DNA of 5,811 bases from Planctomycetia bacterium (GTDB lineage Bacteria > Planctomycetota > UBA11346), in NCBI GenBank assembly GCA_005801395.1, contig SYDV01000327.1:1-5811 (forward strand), read 5' to 3'. The stretch's first letter is position 1. Every line of letters begins with the position of its first letter. Under the pieces are notes generated by a model. The model searched no databases and was not told where the DNA came from. It worked only from the letters and a program-made list of their open reading frames with translations. Shown here piece by piece: positions 1-5,811 of the stretch. The position numbers were made by a program, and so were the translations under genes.

Positions 1-827
1 AGTTCATAGCCCACCTTATAAACCGCACGATGTTGTTCGGCTGTTGGACCAGGCAAGGAACGTGTGTATGGCCCAGGACCGGGCAAAGCATATCGCGATC
101 CATTCGAGCTGCGGGCTCGCCCCTTTACGGTACTGTCATTTCCGTCTGCGGCACGGATCCACAAGTTAGTTTTAGTGAAAGCCTCCGCCACTTGGGTCCA
201 GGCAATTCCTCCTGGCGAACCTTTAGGCTTATCCTCCATTGCACTCCCATAATATCCGAAAAATGCATTCGCAGGCTGATATTCCATCGCTCCCCAAAAG
301 CCCATGGTATCGAGGACAAGTTTGATCTGGGTTGACTGCCAAGTCCACGGTGCCTTGGCAGAATCCATATTGGAATAATAAAATGACGTCCCCCATAAAT
401 GTTTCTGATTATTTTCCTCGAAATAATTAACTCTAGTCCAGGTGCGCGGATTTGCAGCGGCCCGTGCCGACGGATGCTGATTCCAGGCACCATGACCAAA
501 TGACTCATCAAATTTTAAATTCATATCGGCAGAAGGAAGCGGGGTAAAAGACATGCCCCCATTTGCAGCATGGTCTTTACGCAATGCTTGTTCAGCATCA
601 CGATTTTGAAAAAGCGCATCAGGATTATCCGAGCGAGACCATAAGTCGACTTCATCGAGCGCTTCAATAAACCCAACTCGCAACAATTCATTTTCTACGG
701 CAATCCGATTTGACTTAGTTACGGTATTCGCAGCAACTCGCACTGACTGCATGGTGATATAGATCACCAACATTCCCATCGCAATCGCAATCATTAATTC
801 CAGGAGTGTAAATCCATTTTTATGCAT
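1..827 (-). CDS. PilW-like prepilin (minor pilin/pseudopilin), 3' end cut by window edge
   Basis: An open frame starts at ATG 827-825 and stays open to base 1, giving 275 residues with no stop, so the C-terminus is missing. The N-terminus reads MHKNG|FTLLELMIAIAMG: a five-residue basic leader, a Gly before the cleavage site, Phe at +1 and Glu at +5, followed by a hydrophobic helix to about residue 28. This is the classic class III signal processed by a PilD-type prepilin peptidase, which places the protein in an inner-membrane-assembled pilus or type II secretion pseudopilus. The helix resembles PilW-type minor pilins. The rest (W- and N-rich, then a Pro/Gly-rich stretch near residues 249-262) I do not recognise. 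AAGGAG at 838-833 lies five bases before the ATG and overlaps the stop codon of the upstream giant prepilin gene, so translation is likely coupled. Prepilin class is secure; the PilW assignment and exact role are inferred. Confidence 0.87.
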   Translation of the reverse strand, partial: MHKNGFTLLELMIAIAMGMLVIYITMQSVRVAANTVTKSNRIAVENELLRVGFIEALDEVDLWSRSDNPDALFQNRDAEQALRKDHAANGGMSFTPLPSADMNLKFDESFGHGAWNQHPSARAAANPRTWTRVNYFEENNQKHLWGTSFYYSNMDSAKAPWTWQSTQIKLVLDTMGFWGAMEYQPANAFFGYYGSAMEDKPKGSPGGIAWTQVAEAFTKTNLWIRAADGNDSTVKGRARSSNGSRYALPGPGPYTRSLPGPTAEQHRAVYKVGYE

Positions 828-832
828 GATCG

Positions 833-838
833 CTCCTT
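833..838 (-). promoter_or_regulatory. Shine-Dalgarno site of the PilW-like gene, overlapping the upstream stop
   Basis: On the minus strand AAGGAG sits five bases before the ATG at 827. The TAA stop of the giant prepilin gene (839-837) shares its first bases. Only nine bases separate the two coding regions, so ribosomes finishing the first gene are well placed to start the second. This is the usual sign of an operon with translational coupling. Confidence 0.8.
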
Positions 839-3050
839 ATTTCAACGTTGTGGGTAGACGGGAATCATAAAATAAAAAACGAGAAACGAAGTTTGCTCGC
901 TGACGAACAGATTTTGGCACCGTTCCGCGATCCAATTTATAATTTCGATTTCGATCCGCTCCGTAGAGACCCGACAGTCGTTCTCGTGTTGACATATCAG
1001 CAGAATCACCCCAACTCTTTATCATATAATTCTTCGTCGATGAACCCGTAATAAATGAAGTCATATCTTCCAGAAAAAGAAATTCGCGTTCTGGGTTACG
1101 CCAATGTAAACCATCTACTGGATTGGGATTCAACGAAAGACGAACATCATATCCTTGCGTGAGAGTGTTAGCATTTAGTCCACGCAGAGGTGAACGACTA
1201 GCATCTAAAGGCGCACTCGGTGCCGTTTCGGCATCAACGTAGCTTTGCCAATCGACCGCCCAAAAGACTAATTGCCGACAGCGTTCAGCCGCCTCAAATG
1301 GTTGTGTCAATGAGAAATTTTGGGCGTTACCCCATAATGGATGCGCAGCACCTACCCGCGGATCTGCTCCTTCAAAAGGAGACGTCGTCTTAGAAAATCC
1401 TGACGGATTTAGTTTCCCTGGGAACATTGCAGGCAATCCAATATTGGTAATCGTTTGTGCGCTGATGGGCCGCCACATGGCCGCACTCACTCCCGGAGTC
1501 GGAGTCGTCCCTCTTATGTTCCCTGTCAATGGTGGAGAAAATAAATCCCATTCCATCAACGGATTATCCATCATAATTGATCGAGTCACGTTGCGAGGCG
1601 CACCCCAGTCGTAAGGGAAATAAGCCGCGTAACGATTCACGAAATATAAACTTCGCTCCTGATAATAACGTAATCGTTCTTTAGTGATAGGTATATTAAG
1701 GGGTTTAAAATTAGTGAAATTGGTCAGCGATTCGCCATTGCGTTGTTGCTCATACGTACCCATAGCAAACGCTAAATAGCGCAAAGCGAGCACGTGTCGC
1801 ACGACCTTATTTCGATTATCTTCCTCAATTGATGTAACGGTAGATCCCGATTCGGCGGCACGGCACCAACCATCAAAGGCAAGATCATATTTTTTACCTA
1901 GCGCGGTGAAATCCGCGGGCGAAGTAGATACTTCAATGTACTCGCTATATTCGCTTCCCAATTTATTCTTGCAGTATTTCAAGGAGGCCAATACCAACGC
2001 TTCGCGCACGGCGCTGATTTTAGTCTGACGATCAGCTGGCGTAGGCTCTGCCTGATTGTTGTTATAAGGAGCGACTTTCGGCAATAATTTTCTCGCTTCT
2101 GTTTCATAGGCAACGGTTGCTAGAAATATATCTTTCACATCATCATCACGTTCACTAGGTATGACTGGAATGATTCCTTTTATATTCCAACCTTCTAAAC
2201 AAACCGCGTTAAATTGACGATCATGAAAGGTGAAATTACCTGATCCCGGTGGATTTTCTAGGCGGTCATAATTTGGAAAAACATTATCAACCGAAAAATC
2301 TTTCTCCGCCTGAAATTTCGCTGCTTTGTTAAAGCTGGAGAAAGTCGGAGGAGATGGATAAAAATCCCGATATGGCCAAGCTTTATAGGGAAAGACCTGC
2401 ATTGCATTATTTTGCGGTGCACCAGCCACCGCAAATACCAATTTGTGTGTTTCGTTCGCTGGCTGCGCACCTTGCAGGTATTGCAGATCAACTTCGATCC
2501 CAGGAATCACCCGAGGATCGGCATAATATAAATAACCGCCCTGGGCCAAAACTTCAGCGATTTCATTGTTCTCTGAATCTAAACGTCGTGCTATATCCAT
2601 TGGCACTGGCATGACCCCTGAGTCATAACGAGCCATACGATTTTCCATGTCCCAGCGCGTGCTCGTATAACAAAATGGACGAGCTTCCCAAGGTAGTGGC
2701 GTTTCAAAGTCTGCGACACGTTCGTGATTGGGCTTACTGGAAAAATATTCCACTAATTCCAATGCCTTTACCGATGCCAGCAGTTGATAACGTGCCTGTG
2801 ACTGCATCTTAATCCCAGTAGGAAACAGCATCAGCACGCTAACGACCGCAAAGGCCACGATCGCGAGCGAGATGGAGACTTCGAACAGCGTGAAGCCACC
2901 CTTGGTTACCGTGTTCAGCGAATTGCTCCTACCTGAAGCGCGTACAAAAGTCTTTTGCTGAAGGTACGATTTCTTGAGCGTAGTAAAATTTTGATTTATC
3001 GTTTTCTGATATTCAGCCGAAAATAAGCTCTTTTGACCATTAGACCGCAT
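837..3050 (-). CDS. Giant prepilin-like protein (type IV pilin/T2SS pseudopilin N-terminus, 737 aa)
   Basis: The protein carries a prepilin cleavage motif: after residue 52, GG|FTLFEVSISLAIVAFAV, with Phe +1, Glu +5 and a hydrophobic helix to about residue 77, then an LFPTGI turn and an amphipathic helix. This is the PilV/GspI style of class III signal. The remaining 650 or so residues would be periplasmic or extracellular. They include a charged, helix-forming segment (about 306-435), five cysteines (127, 284, 360, 396, 591), a Pro/Gly/Asn-rich part (about 505-580) and an EF-hand-like DRNRNYKLD near residue 699. I do not recognise a domain here. Usual minor pilins have 120-250 residues, so this one is exceptionally long; large pilin-like cassette proteins are known in Verrucomicrobiota. 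I chose ATG 3050 because GGAGG at 3063-3059 lies eight bases before it; the frame also has an ATG at 3065 (742 aa) that overlaps that site. A CTG at 2918 is a third candidate. First gene of a coupled pair with the PilW-like gene. Confidence 0.85.
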   Translation of the reverse strand: MRSNGQKSLFSAEYQKTINQNFTTLKKSYLQQKTFVRASGRSNSLNTVTKGGFTLFEVSISLAIVAFAVVSVLMLFPTGIKMQSQARYQLLASVKALELVEYFSSKPNHERVADFETPLPWEARPFCYTSTRWDMENRMARYDSGVMPVPMDIARRLDSENNEIAEVLAQGGYLYYADPRVIPGIEVDLQYLQGAQPANETHKLVFAVAGAPQNNAMQVFPYKAWPYRDFYPSPPTFSSFNKAAKFQAEKDFSVDNVFPNYDRLENPPGSGNFTFHDRQFNAVCLEGWNIKGIIPVIPSERDDDVKDIFLATVAYETEARKLLPKVAPYNNNQAEPTPADRQTKISAVREALVLASLKYCKNKLGSEYSEYIEVSTSPADFTALGKKYDLAFDGWCRAAESGSTVTSIEEDNRNKVVRHVLALRYLAFAMGTYEQQRNGESLTNFTNFKPLNIPITKERLRYYQERSLYFVNRYAAYFPYDWGAPRNVTRSIMMDNPLMEWDLFSPPLTGNIRGTTPTPGVSAAMWRPISAQTITNIGLPAMFPGKLNPSGFSKTTSPFEGADPRVGAAHPLWGNAQNFSLTQPFEAAERCRQLVFWAVDWQSYVDAETAPSAPLDASRSPLRGLNANTLTQGYDVRLSLNPNPVDGLHWRNPEREFLFLEDMTSFITGSSTKNYMIKSWGDSADMSTRERLSGLYGADRNRNYKLDRGTVPKSVRQRANFVSRFLFYDSRLPTTLK
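2926..2930 (-). promoter_or_regulatory. Possible internal Shine-Dalgarno site before a CTG in the giant prepilin gene
   Basis: AGGAG on the minus strand is followed by seven bases and an in-frame CTG (2918-2916). Initiation there would give the leader (M)NTVTKGG before FTLFEV, eight residues long and typical of prepilins, instead of 52 residues. CTG is a rare start codon and the motif could be chance, so this is an alternative only. Confidence 0.3.
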
Positions 3051-3058
3051 GGCTGGAT

Positions 3059-3063
3059 CCTCC
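3059..3063 (-). promoter_or_regulatory. Shine-Dalgarno site favouring ATG 3050 of the giant prepilin gene
   Basis: GGAGG on the minus strand is followed by eight bases and then ATG at 3050-3048. The in-frame ATG at 3065-3063 overlaps this motif and has no purine-rich motif upstream, only an A-rich stretch. This decides the start in favour of the second ATG, shortening the protein from 742 to 737 residues. Confidence 0.65.
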
Positions 3064-3672
3064 ATTGTATTTTTTCGGCATCGATAGTGATTTCATACAA
3101 ATAAATCCTATTTTTATTCTAGGTTAGTATTAACTTAACTTATTGACGACGGTACTAAGTCCAATCTGGACACTGATTTTGGAAACCTGTGTATAGCACT
3201 CGATTCACCTCTCTTATTGTGGGTGAAATATATCTAAATCCGTTTTAAACGTAACAGATTATATGACAGACTATCCCGTTCGCTTCATAAACGGACTGCT
3301 ATTCTAGCGTTTTGCTTCTTAGCCGGCCCCTAAGGGCCACAATTCCATCGCGATGTACGCGGATAGTGAACTGCCCTCAGCTTATCTCCCTGCTGTCCAT
3401 CTTGGTACCTCAGGAAGCATTTTTGTATGACCTTCAGCGGTGTTTTTTCGGGTAAGATGAATGGTTTCGTCAATGACGTTCACTTCAGTCAACGATGTGG
3501 CTTTATATACAGGTCATGACTGGCGTTATTTAATTAATGATCGCGACGACTAATCATCGTATTCAACATTGCCCGATCTGATCCAGCCGCGTTTATGCTT
3601 CCTGAATGCCTATGCTAATATCCTAATGTTCTTTGTTCTGCGACCTGATGGCTTACCCAATGATATTAAGCT

Positions 3673-3829
3673 AAGGCATTATTCACATGGAGAACCGGAG
3701 GACCTGAGGAATCCTAAAGAAAGATAGGAATTCAGAGCTGAAAAGAGCGGCTATTTATGCGTAATTTGTAAATAACTAACCAAGACATTTCTTCCCCTCC
3801 GGTTCTCCGGTCCTCCATGTTAATGCCTT
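3673..3829. repeat. Inverted-repeat segment with GGAGRACC arms (MITE/REP-like candidate)
   Basis: The ends are AAGGCATT (3673-3680) and its exact complement AATGCCTT (3822-3829). Inside them, ACATGGAG (3685-3692) faces CTCCATGT (3813-3820). The arms then continue as tandem 8-base units: left GGAGAACC then GGAGGACC, right (read on the minus strand) GGAGGACC then GGAGAACC. Total arm length is about 37 bases with a few mismatches and a three-base bulge. The central 80 bases have no coding potential but contain a nested symmetry: CTGA..TCCTA (3704-3716) against TAGGA..TCAG (3725-3735). The structure fits a small non-autonomous mobile element, a REP-like dispersed repeat, or a structured RNA. I saw no clear target-site duplication and only one copy in this window. 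Confidence 0.6.
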
Positions 3830-3895
3830 TTATGTGGTCTGTTCCTTAGTTTAATTGCATTAGACTTAGCCTGGAAATTACCAATAAATCATAAA

Positions 3896-3929
3896 TAAAC
3901 CACCAAACCATATGGTATTTGGTGGTTTA
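3896..3929 (-). terminator. Probable rho-independent terminator of the ThuA-like gene
   Basis: A perfect 12-bp stem, TAAACCACCAAA (3896-3907) with TTTGGTGGTTTA (3918-3929), encloses a 10-base loop containing the palindrome CCATATGG. On the minus strand it lies 74 bases past the ThuA stop and is followed by T-rich sequence (TTTATTTATG), as expected for an intrinsic terminator. The stem is moderate in GC and the T-run is interrupted, so strength is uncertain. It could also act on plus-strand transcripts. Confidence 0.6.
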
Positions 3930-4003
3930 AATAAATTACTCATTTCGAAAGACAGTCTATTCGTCGCACTGCACAATTCGACGATGTTGCGATTACTACA
4001 TTT

Positions 4004-5005
4004 TTATTGCGGTGGTGGTTGAAGCGCCACTTTATCGAGCGTCAGTGCGTCTGCAGCGGGAGCAGGAATGGTAACCTTGCCCGTCGCGGCCCATTCAGTG
4101 CCGCGCAATAAAGTGATCTGAAAACCGAGGCTGGCCATTGCTGCGGCGCTGTGACCTAGCGTGGTGTGAAAAACGCGACCTTTGCCGTAATCGATGACCA
4201 TTAACATCGGTTCATGTTCATTGGTCCCCTTGGATTCTAAGGTTGAAAAGGCACTAGCTAAAATGGTCATATTCGTCGCTGGTCCGCGCATTTTTGCGTA
4301 TAATTCATCAGCGGCGTGTTTCCATTTTATTGGTAATCCAGCCATAATAGGATGGTCCGCAACTCGTGTTTCGACGACAAATTCATGTTGCACGCCATGC
4401 GTCCCACCGCCACCTGGGGTTTCATCACGTATCCAGGCGCCATCACGTAAACGCATCATCGGACCACTCTTTTCATTGCGGCCACCCCAACCACCAACAC
4501 CAATCATTTCGTTATAAGCTGGCCAATCGGAAAATGAATTATCAGCGGCATGCACAACGACAAAACCGCCGCCATTTTTTACATAGCCTTCAAATGCGGT
4601 TTTAGCCGGCACTGGCCACGCATCACCATTATAATTTGACACCACCACATCGTAATCGGTGAAGGTTGGATTCCAAGATTTCCAAGCGTCCGCAGCGGCT
4701 GCTTCAATAGCCACTTTTTCTTCTTCATATTTCTTCTTTGCTAAATCAAATGCCGCTTTTTGCGTTGGATTCGCATCTTTCGCTGGTGCCTTCGGTGGAC
4801 GTGGTGAACCTGGAGGTGTAGTGGATACGGTAACCTTAAAACGACCACTATTATTATAAATCCATGTCATAACCGGCGTGGTCGCCTGCCAGGCATGATT
4901 ATTTTGCCCATCAATGAGCAACACATTTAACGGTTCCGCGGCAAACAGGGCGGTGTGGCTAAGAGTGATCGTACACACACTCATGAAAAAACGTTGTAGG
5001 TCCAT
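4004..5005 (-). CDS. Secreted ThuA-like domain protein (glutamine amidotransferase-like fold)
   Basis: A complete gene for 333 residues. Residues 1-22 form a signal peptide (hydrophobic core, cut probably after ALFA before AEPLNV), so the mature protein is exported. ThuA-family features in order: first strand VLLIDGQNNHAW (28-39); DYDVVVSNYNG (118-127); GGGFVVVHAADNSF (145-158); GGWGGR (171-176); HEFVVETRVADHPIMAGLP (207-225); DELYAKM (233-239); GRVFHTTLGH (276-285); RGTEWAATGKV near 301-311. The family takes its name from rhizobial ThuA of trehalose use; secreted relatives in Planctomycetes, Verrucomicrobiota and Bacteroidetes are linked to sugar catabolism, and the exact reaction here is unknown. 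Between the second strand and the DYDVVV strand sits an insertion (about 64-112) with a Pro-rich piece and a Lys/Glu/Ala-rich helix. GGAGG at 5014-5010 lies four bases before ATG 5005; the next Met, residue 8, lacks such a site and would shorten the signal peptide. Downstream of an AraC-family gene. Confidence 0.93.
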   Translation of the reverse strand: MDLQRFFMSVCTITLSHTALFAAEPLNVLLIDGQNNHAWQATTPVMTWIYNNSGRFKVTVSTTPPGSPRPPKAPAKDANPTQKAAFDLAKKKYEEEKVAIEAAAADAWKSWNPTFTDYDVVVSNYNGDAWPVPAKTAFEGYVKNGGGFVVVHAADNSFSDWPAYNEMIGVGGWGGRNEKSGPMMRLRDGAWIRDETPGGGGTHGVQHEFVVETRVADHPIMAGLPIKWKHAADELYAKMRGPATNMTILASAFSTLESKGTNEHEPMLMVIDYGKGRVFHTTLGHSAAAMASLGFQITLLRGTEWAATGKVTIPAPAADALTLDKVALQPPPQ

Positions 5006-5142
5006 GCATCCTCCAAGGATTAATTGAGATTAAGCGAAATCGGCTGAAAACGATTGAACACGGAAAATAACACGAGTTCCGGCATCTGCTTCAAAAATGT
5101 CGTCAGGCGAGAAGGGGCACGCCTTAAAGCGATACGAAACAC
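5006..5142 (-). promoter_or_regulatory. Spacer between regulator and ThuA-like gene; likely leader/operator region
   Basis: The 137 bases between the two same-strand genes hold the ThuA ribosome binding site (GGAGG, 5014-5010). They also contain two short inverted motifs: TTAAT-TGAG-ATTAA (5020-5033) and AATCG..CGATT (5038-5055). These could be regulator contacts, but they are short enough to arise by chance. I could not find a convincing -35/-10 pair, and there is no obvious terminator after the regulator gene, so read-through from it remains possible. Confidence 0.3.
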
Positions 5143-5811
5143 CTATTTTTCTACCTTTTTACCCATGCGACTGGGGGCAGTTCCATTAGCGCGCTTCCAC
5201 GCCCGAGCAAACGTGTCGGCGCTCGGGAAGCCGCAGCGTTCCGCGACCGTGGCTACGGGCATGCCGTTGGCCAAAAGTCCGCTCGCCAACCACAACCGCG
5301 CGGTCGCAATGGCTTCTTTCGGCGGCACGCCATAACCATCGGTAAAGATGCGATAAGCCTGAGCGCGCGATAATCCACTGGCGCGAATTAAATCCTCAAC
5401 CCGGACACGACGATGCAAATTCGACCACAAACGAGCAATCATTTTCTGTAAGGCCGGATTCGCAAACGGCAAATCGTCAACGGACTCACTTAATATTTGT
5501 TGTACTAATTCACTAAAGCGCAAACGACAGGTTGCATCGTCGGCGGCTTGGAGCGTTGCATCAAGTAATTGCCGACTGGGTTCACTCGGTAAACGTCCAC
5601 GCCATTCGCGGTCATAATCACCAATTAAAACATCGCTACATGCTGGCAAAAATCCCTGCCCAAACCAAATACTTCCACGACGTAATGGTTCATGACGATG
5701 CCAGACACCTGCTGCAATAATAAGCGCCTGTCCTGGATTTAAGTCAATCGACCGACTCGGTGAAACTATACGTACAACGCCCTCTAAACACGCCACGGAG
5801 GTTGGGGTCGC
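5143..5811 (-). CDS. AraC-family transcriptional regulator, N-terminus cut by window edge
   Basis: The frame is open to the last base of the window, so 222 C-terminal residues are visible and the true start lies outside. A GTG at 5796 is in frame but falls inside the sensor domain, so it is not taken as the start. Visible residues 8-50 (LEGVVRIVSPS, DLNPGQALIIAAGVWHRHEP) resemble the end of a cupin-type ligand-binding domain: a beta-strand pattern, the PGQALII turn and a WHRH histidine pair. Residues 137-180 form the first helix-turn-helix (VEDLIRASGLSRAQAYRIF), and 185-216 the second (VATVAERCGFPSADTFARAWKR, then NGTAPSRMGKK), matching the AraC/XylS DNA-binding domain. Such cupin-bearing regulators commonly sense sugars. 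The ThuA-like gene follows 137 bases downstream on the same strand and is the obvious candidate target or partner. The gene ends with TAG at 5145-5143. Confidence 0.92.
   Translation of the reverse strand, partial: ATPTSVACLEGVVRIVSPSRSIDLNPGQALIIAAGVWHRHEPLRRGSIWFGQGFLPACSDVLIGDYDREWRGRLPSEPSRQLLDATLQAADDATCRLRFSELVQQILSESVDDLPFANPALQKMIARLWSNLHRRVRVEDLIRASGLSRAQAYRIFTDGYGVPPKEAIATARLWLASGLLANGMPVATVAERCGFPSADTFARAWKRANGTAPSRMGKKVEK

Larger units (their letters stand above)
3066..4003. other. Gene-free intergenic region of about 940 bp
   Basis: No frame on either strand combines a start, a ribosome binding site and protein-like composition. The region lies downstream of the ThuA-like gene and upstream of the giant prepilin gene. 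It contains a probable terminator (3896-3929) and a long inverted-repeat segment (3673-3829). Smaller symmetrical motifs are a GGCCC/GGGCC hairpin with a four-base loop around 3325-3338, and TTCACC (3204-3209) opposite GGTGAA (3222-3227). The part from 3066 to about 3180 must hold the promoter of the prepilin operon if that operon starts here. TAGAAT (minus strand, 3121-3116) is a fair -10 box but has no good -35 partner. I saw no tRNA, rRNA or CRISPR array. Confidence 0.75.

Noticed and set aside
30..511. Open frames on both strands (plus 30-335, minus 125-511) at the left end
   Set aside because: They overlap the PilW-like gene, which has a strong prepilin signal, a ribosome binding site and an uninterrupted frame. 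The alternatives have compositions typical of out-of-frame translation.
3066..3672. Insertion-sequence or transposase remnant
   Set aside because: Scanning the frames by eye showed no transposase-like motif and no clear terminal repeats in this part.
3554..3727. 57-codon open stretch on the plus strand (ends in a GEPEDLRNPKER-like tail)
   Set aside because: It has no start codon with a ribosome binding site near its beginning, and its last part is simply the left inverted arm read as codons.
3961..3984. Hairpin TCGTCG/CGACGA just after the ThuA stop as the terminator
   Set aside because: It has only six pairs, a 12-base loop and no T-run on the minus strand. The 12-bp stem at 3896-3929 is a better candidate.
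4194..4859. Plus-strand open frames within the ThuA-like gene
   Set aside because: They are antisense to a complete, well-recognised gene and show Pro/His/Arg- or Ala/Phe-rich shadow composition without ribosome binding sites.
5054..5335. Plus-strand frame of 93 codons overlapping the end of the regulator gene
   Set aside because: Most of it is antisense to the helix-turn-helix region of the AraC-type gene, and it has no recognisable features.
5143..5796. GTG at 5796 as the real start of the AraC-family gene (217 aa)
   Set aside because: The frame continues upstream to the window edge, no ribosome binding site precedes this GTG, and a start here would cut the cupin domain in the middle of a strand. 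It is a 5'-truncated gene.

Overview
The window looks like a piece of a Gram-negative chromosome, most plausibly from the Verrucomicrobiota or a close PVC relative. Three things suggest this: a very large protein with a prepilin N-terminus coupled to a second prepilin-like protein, a secreted ThuA-like protein with a Lys/Glu-rich insertion, and an AraC-type regulator next to it. This lineage call is an inference from gene content and style; no marker gene is present. Base composition is moderate (hand counts of sampled lines run from about 33 to 58% GC). All four genes that can be supported lie on the minus strand, so in transcription order the window runs from high to low coordinates.

Region 1 (5811 to 5143): the C-terminal 222 residues of an AraC-family regulator, with the end of a cupin-like sensor domain and a double helix-turn-helix. 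Its true start lies beyond the right edge. Region 2 (5142 to 5006): a 137-bp spacer. Region 3 (5005 to 4004): an exported ThuA-like protein of 333 residues, followed by a probable hairpin terminator at 3896-3929. Regulator and ThuA gene probably form one carbohydrate-related unit, either co-transcribed or regulator plus target.

Region 4 (4003 to 3066): about 940 bp without a credible gene. It holds the terminator and a roughly 157-bp segment (3673-3829) bounded by long imperfect inverted arms built on an 8-base motif, GGAGRACC. This looks like a mobile or structured intergenic repeat.

Region 5 (3065 to 1): two coupled genes for proteins with type IV pilin/type II pseudopilin N-termini. The first is a 737-residue giant with an unusually long leader and a possible non-ATG internal start that would restore a normal leader. 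The second is a PilW-like protein that begins 9 bases after the first gene's stop and runs off the left edge (275 residues visible). They probably contribute minor subunits or tip proteins to a pilus or secretion pseudopilus; further genes of the operon should lie to the left of the window.
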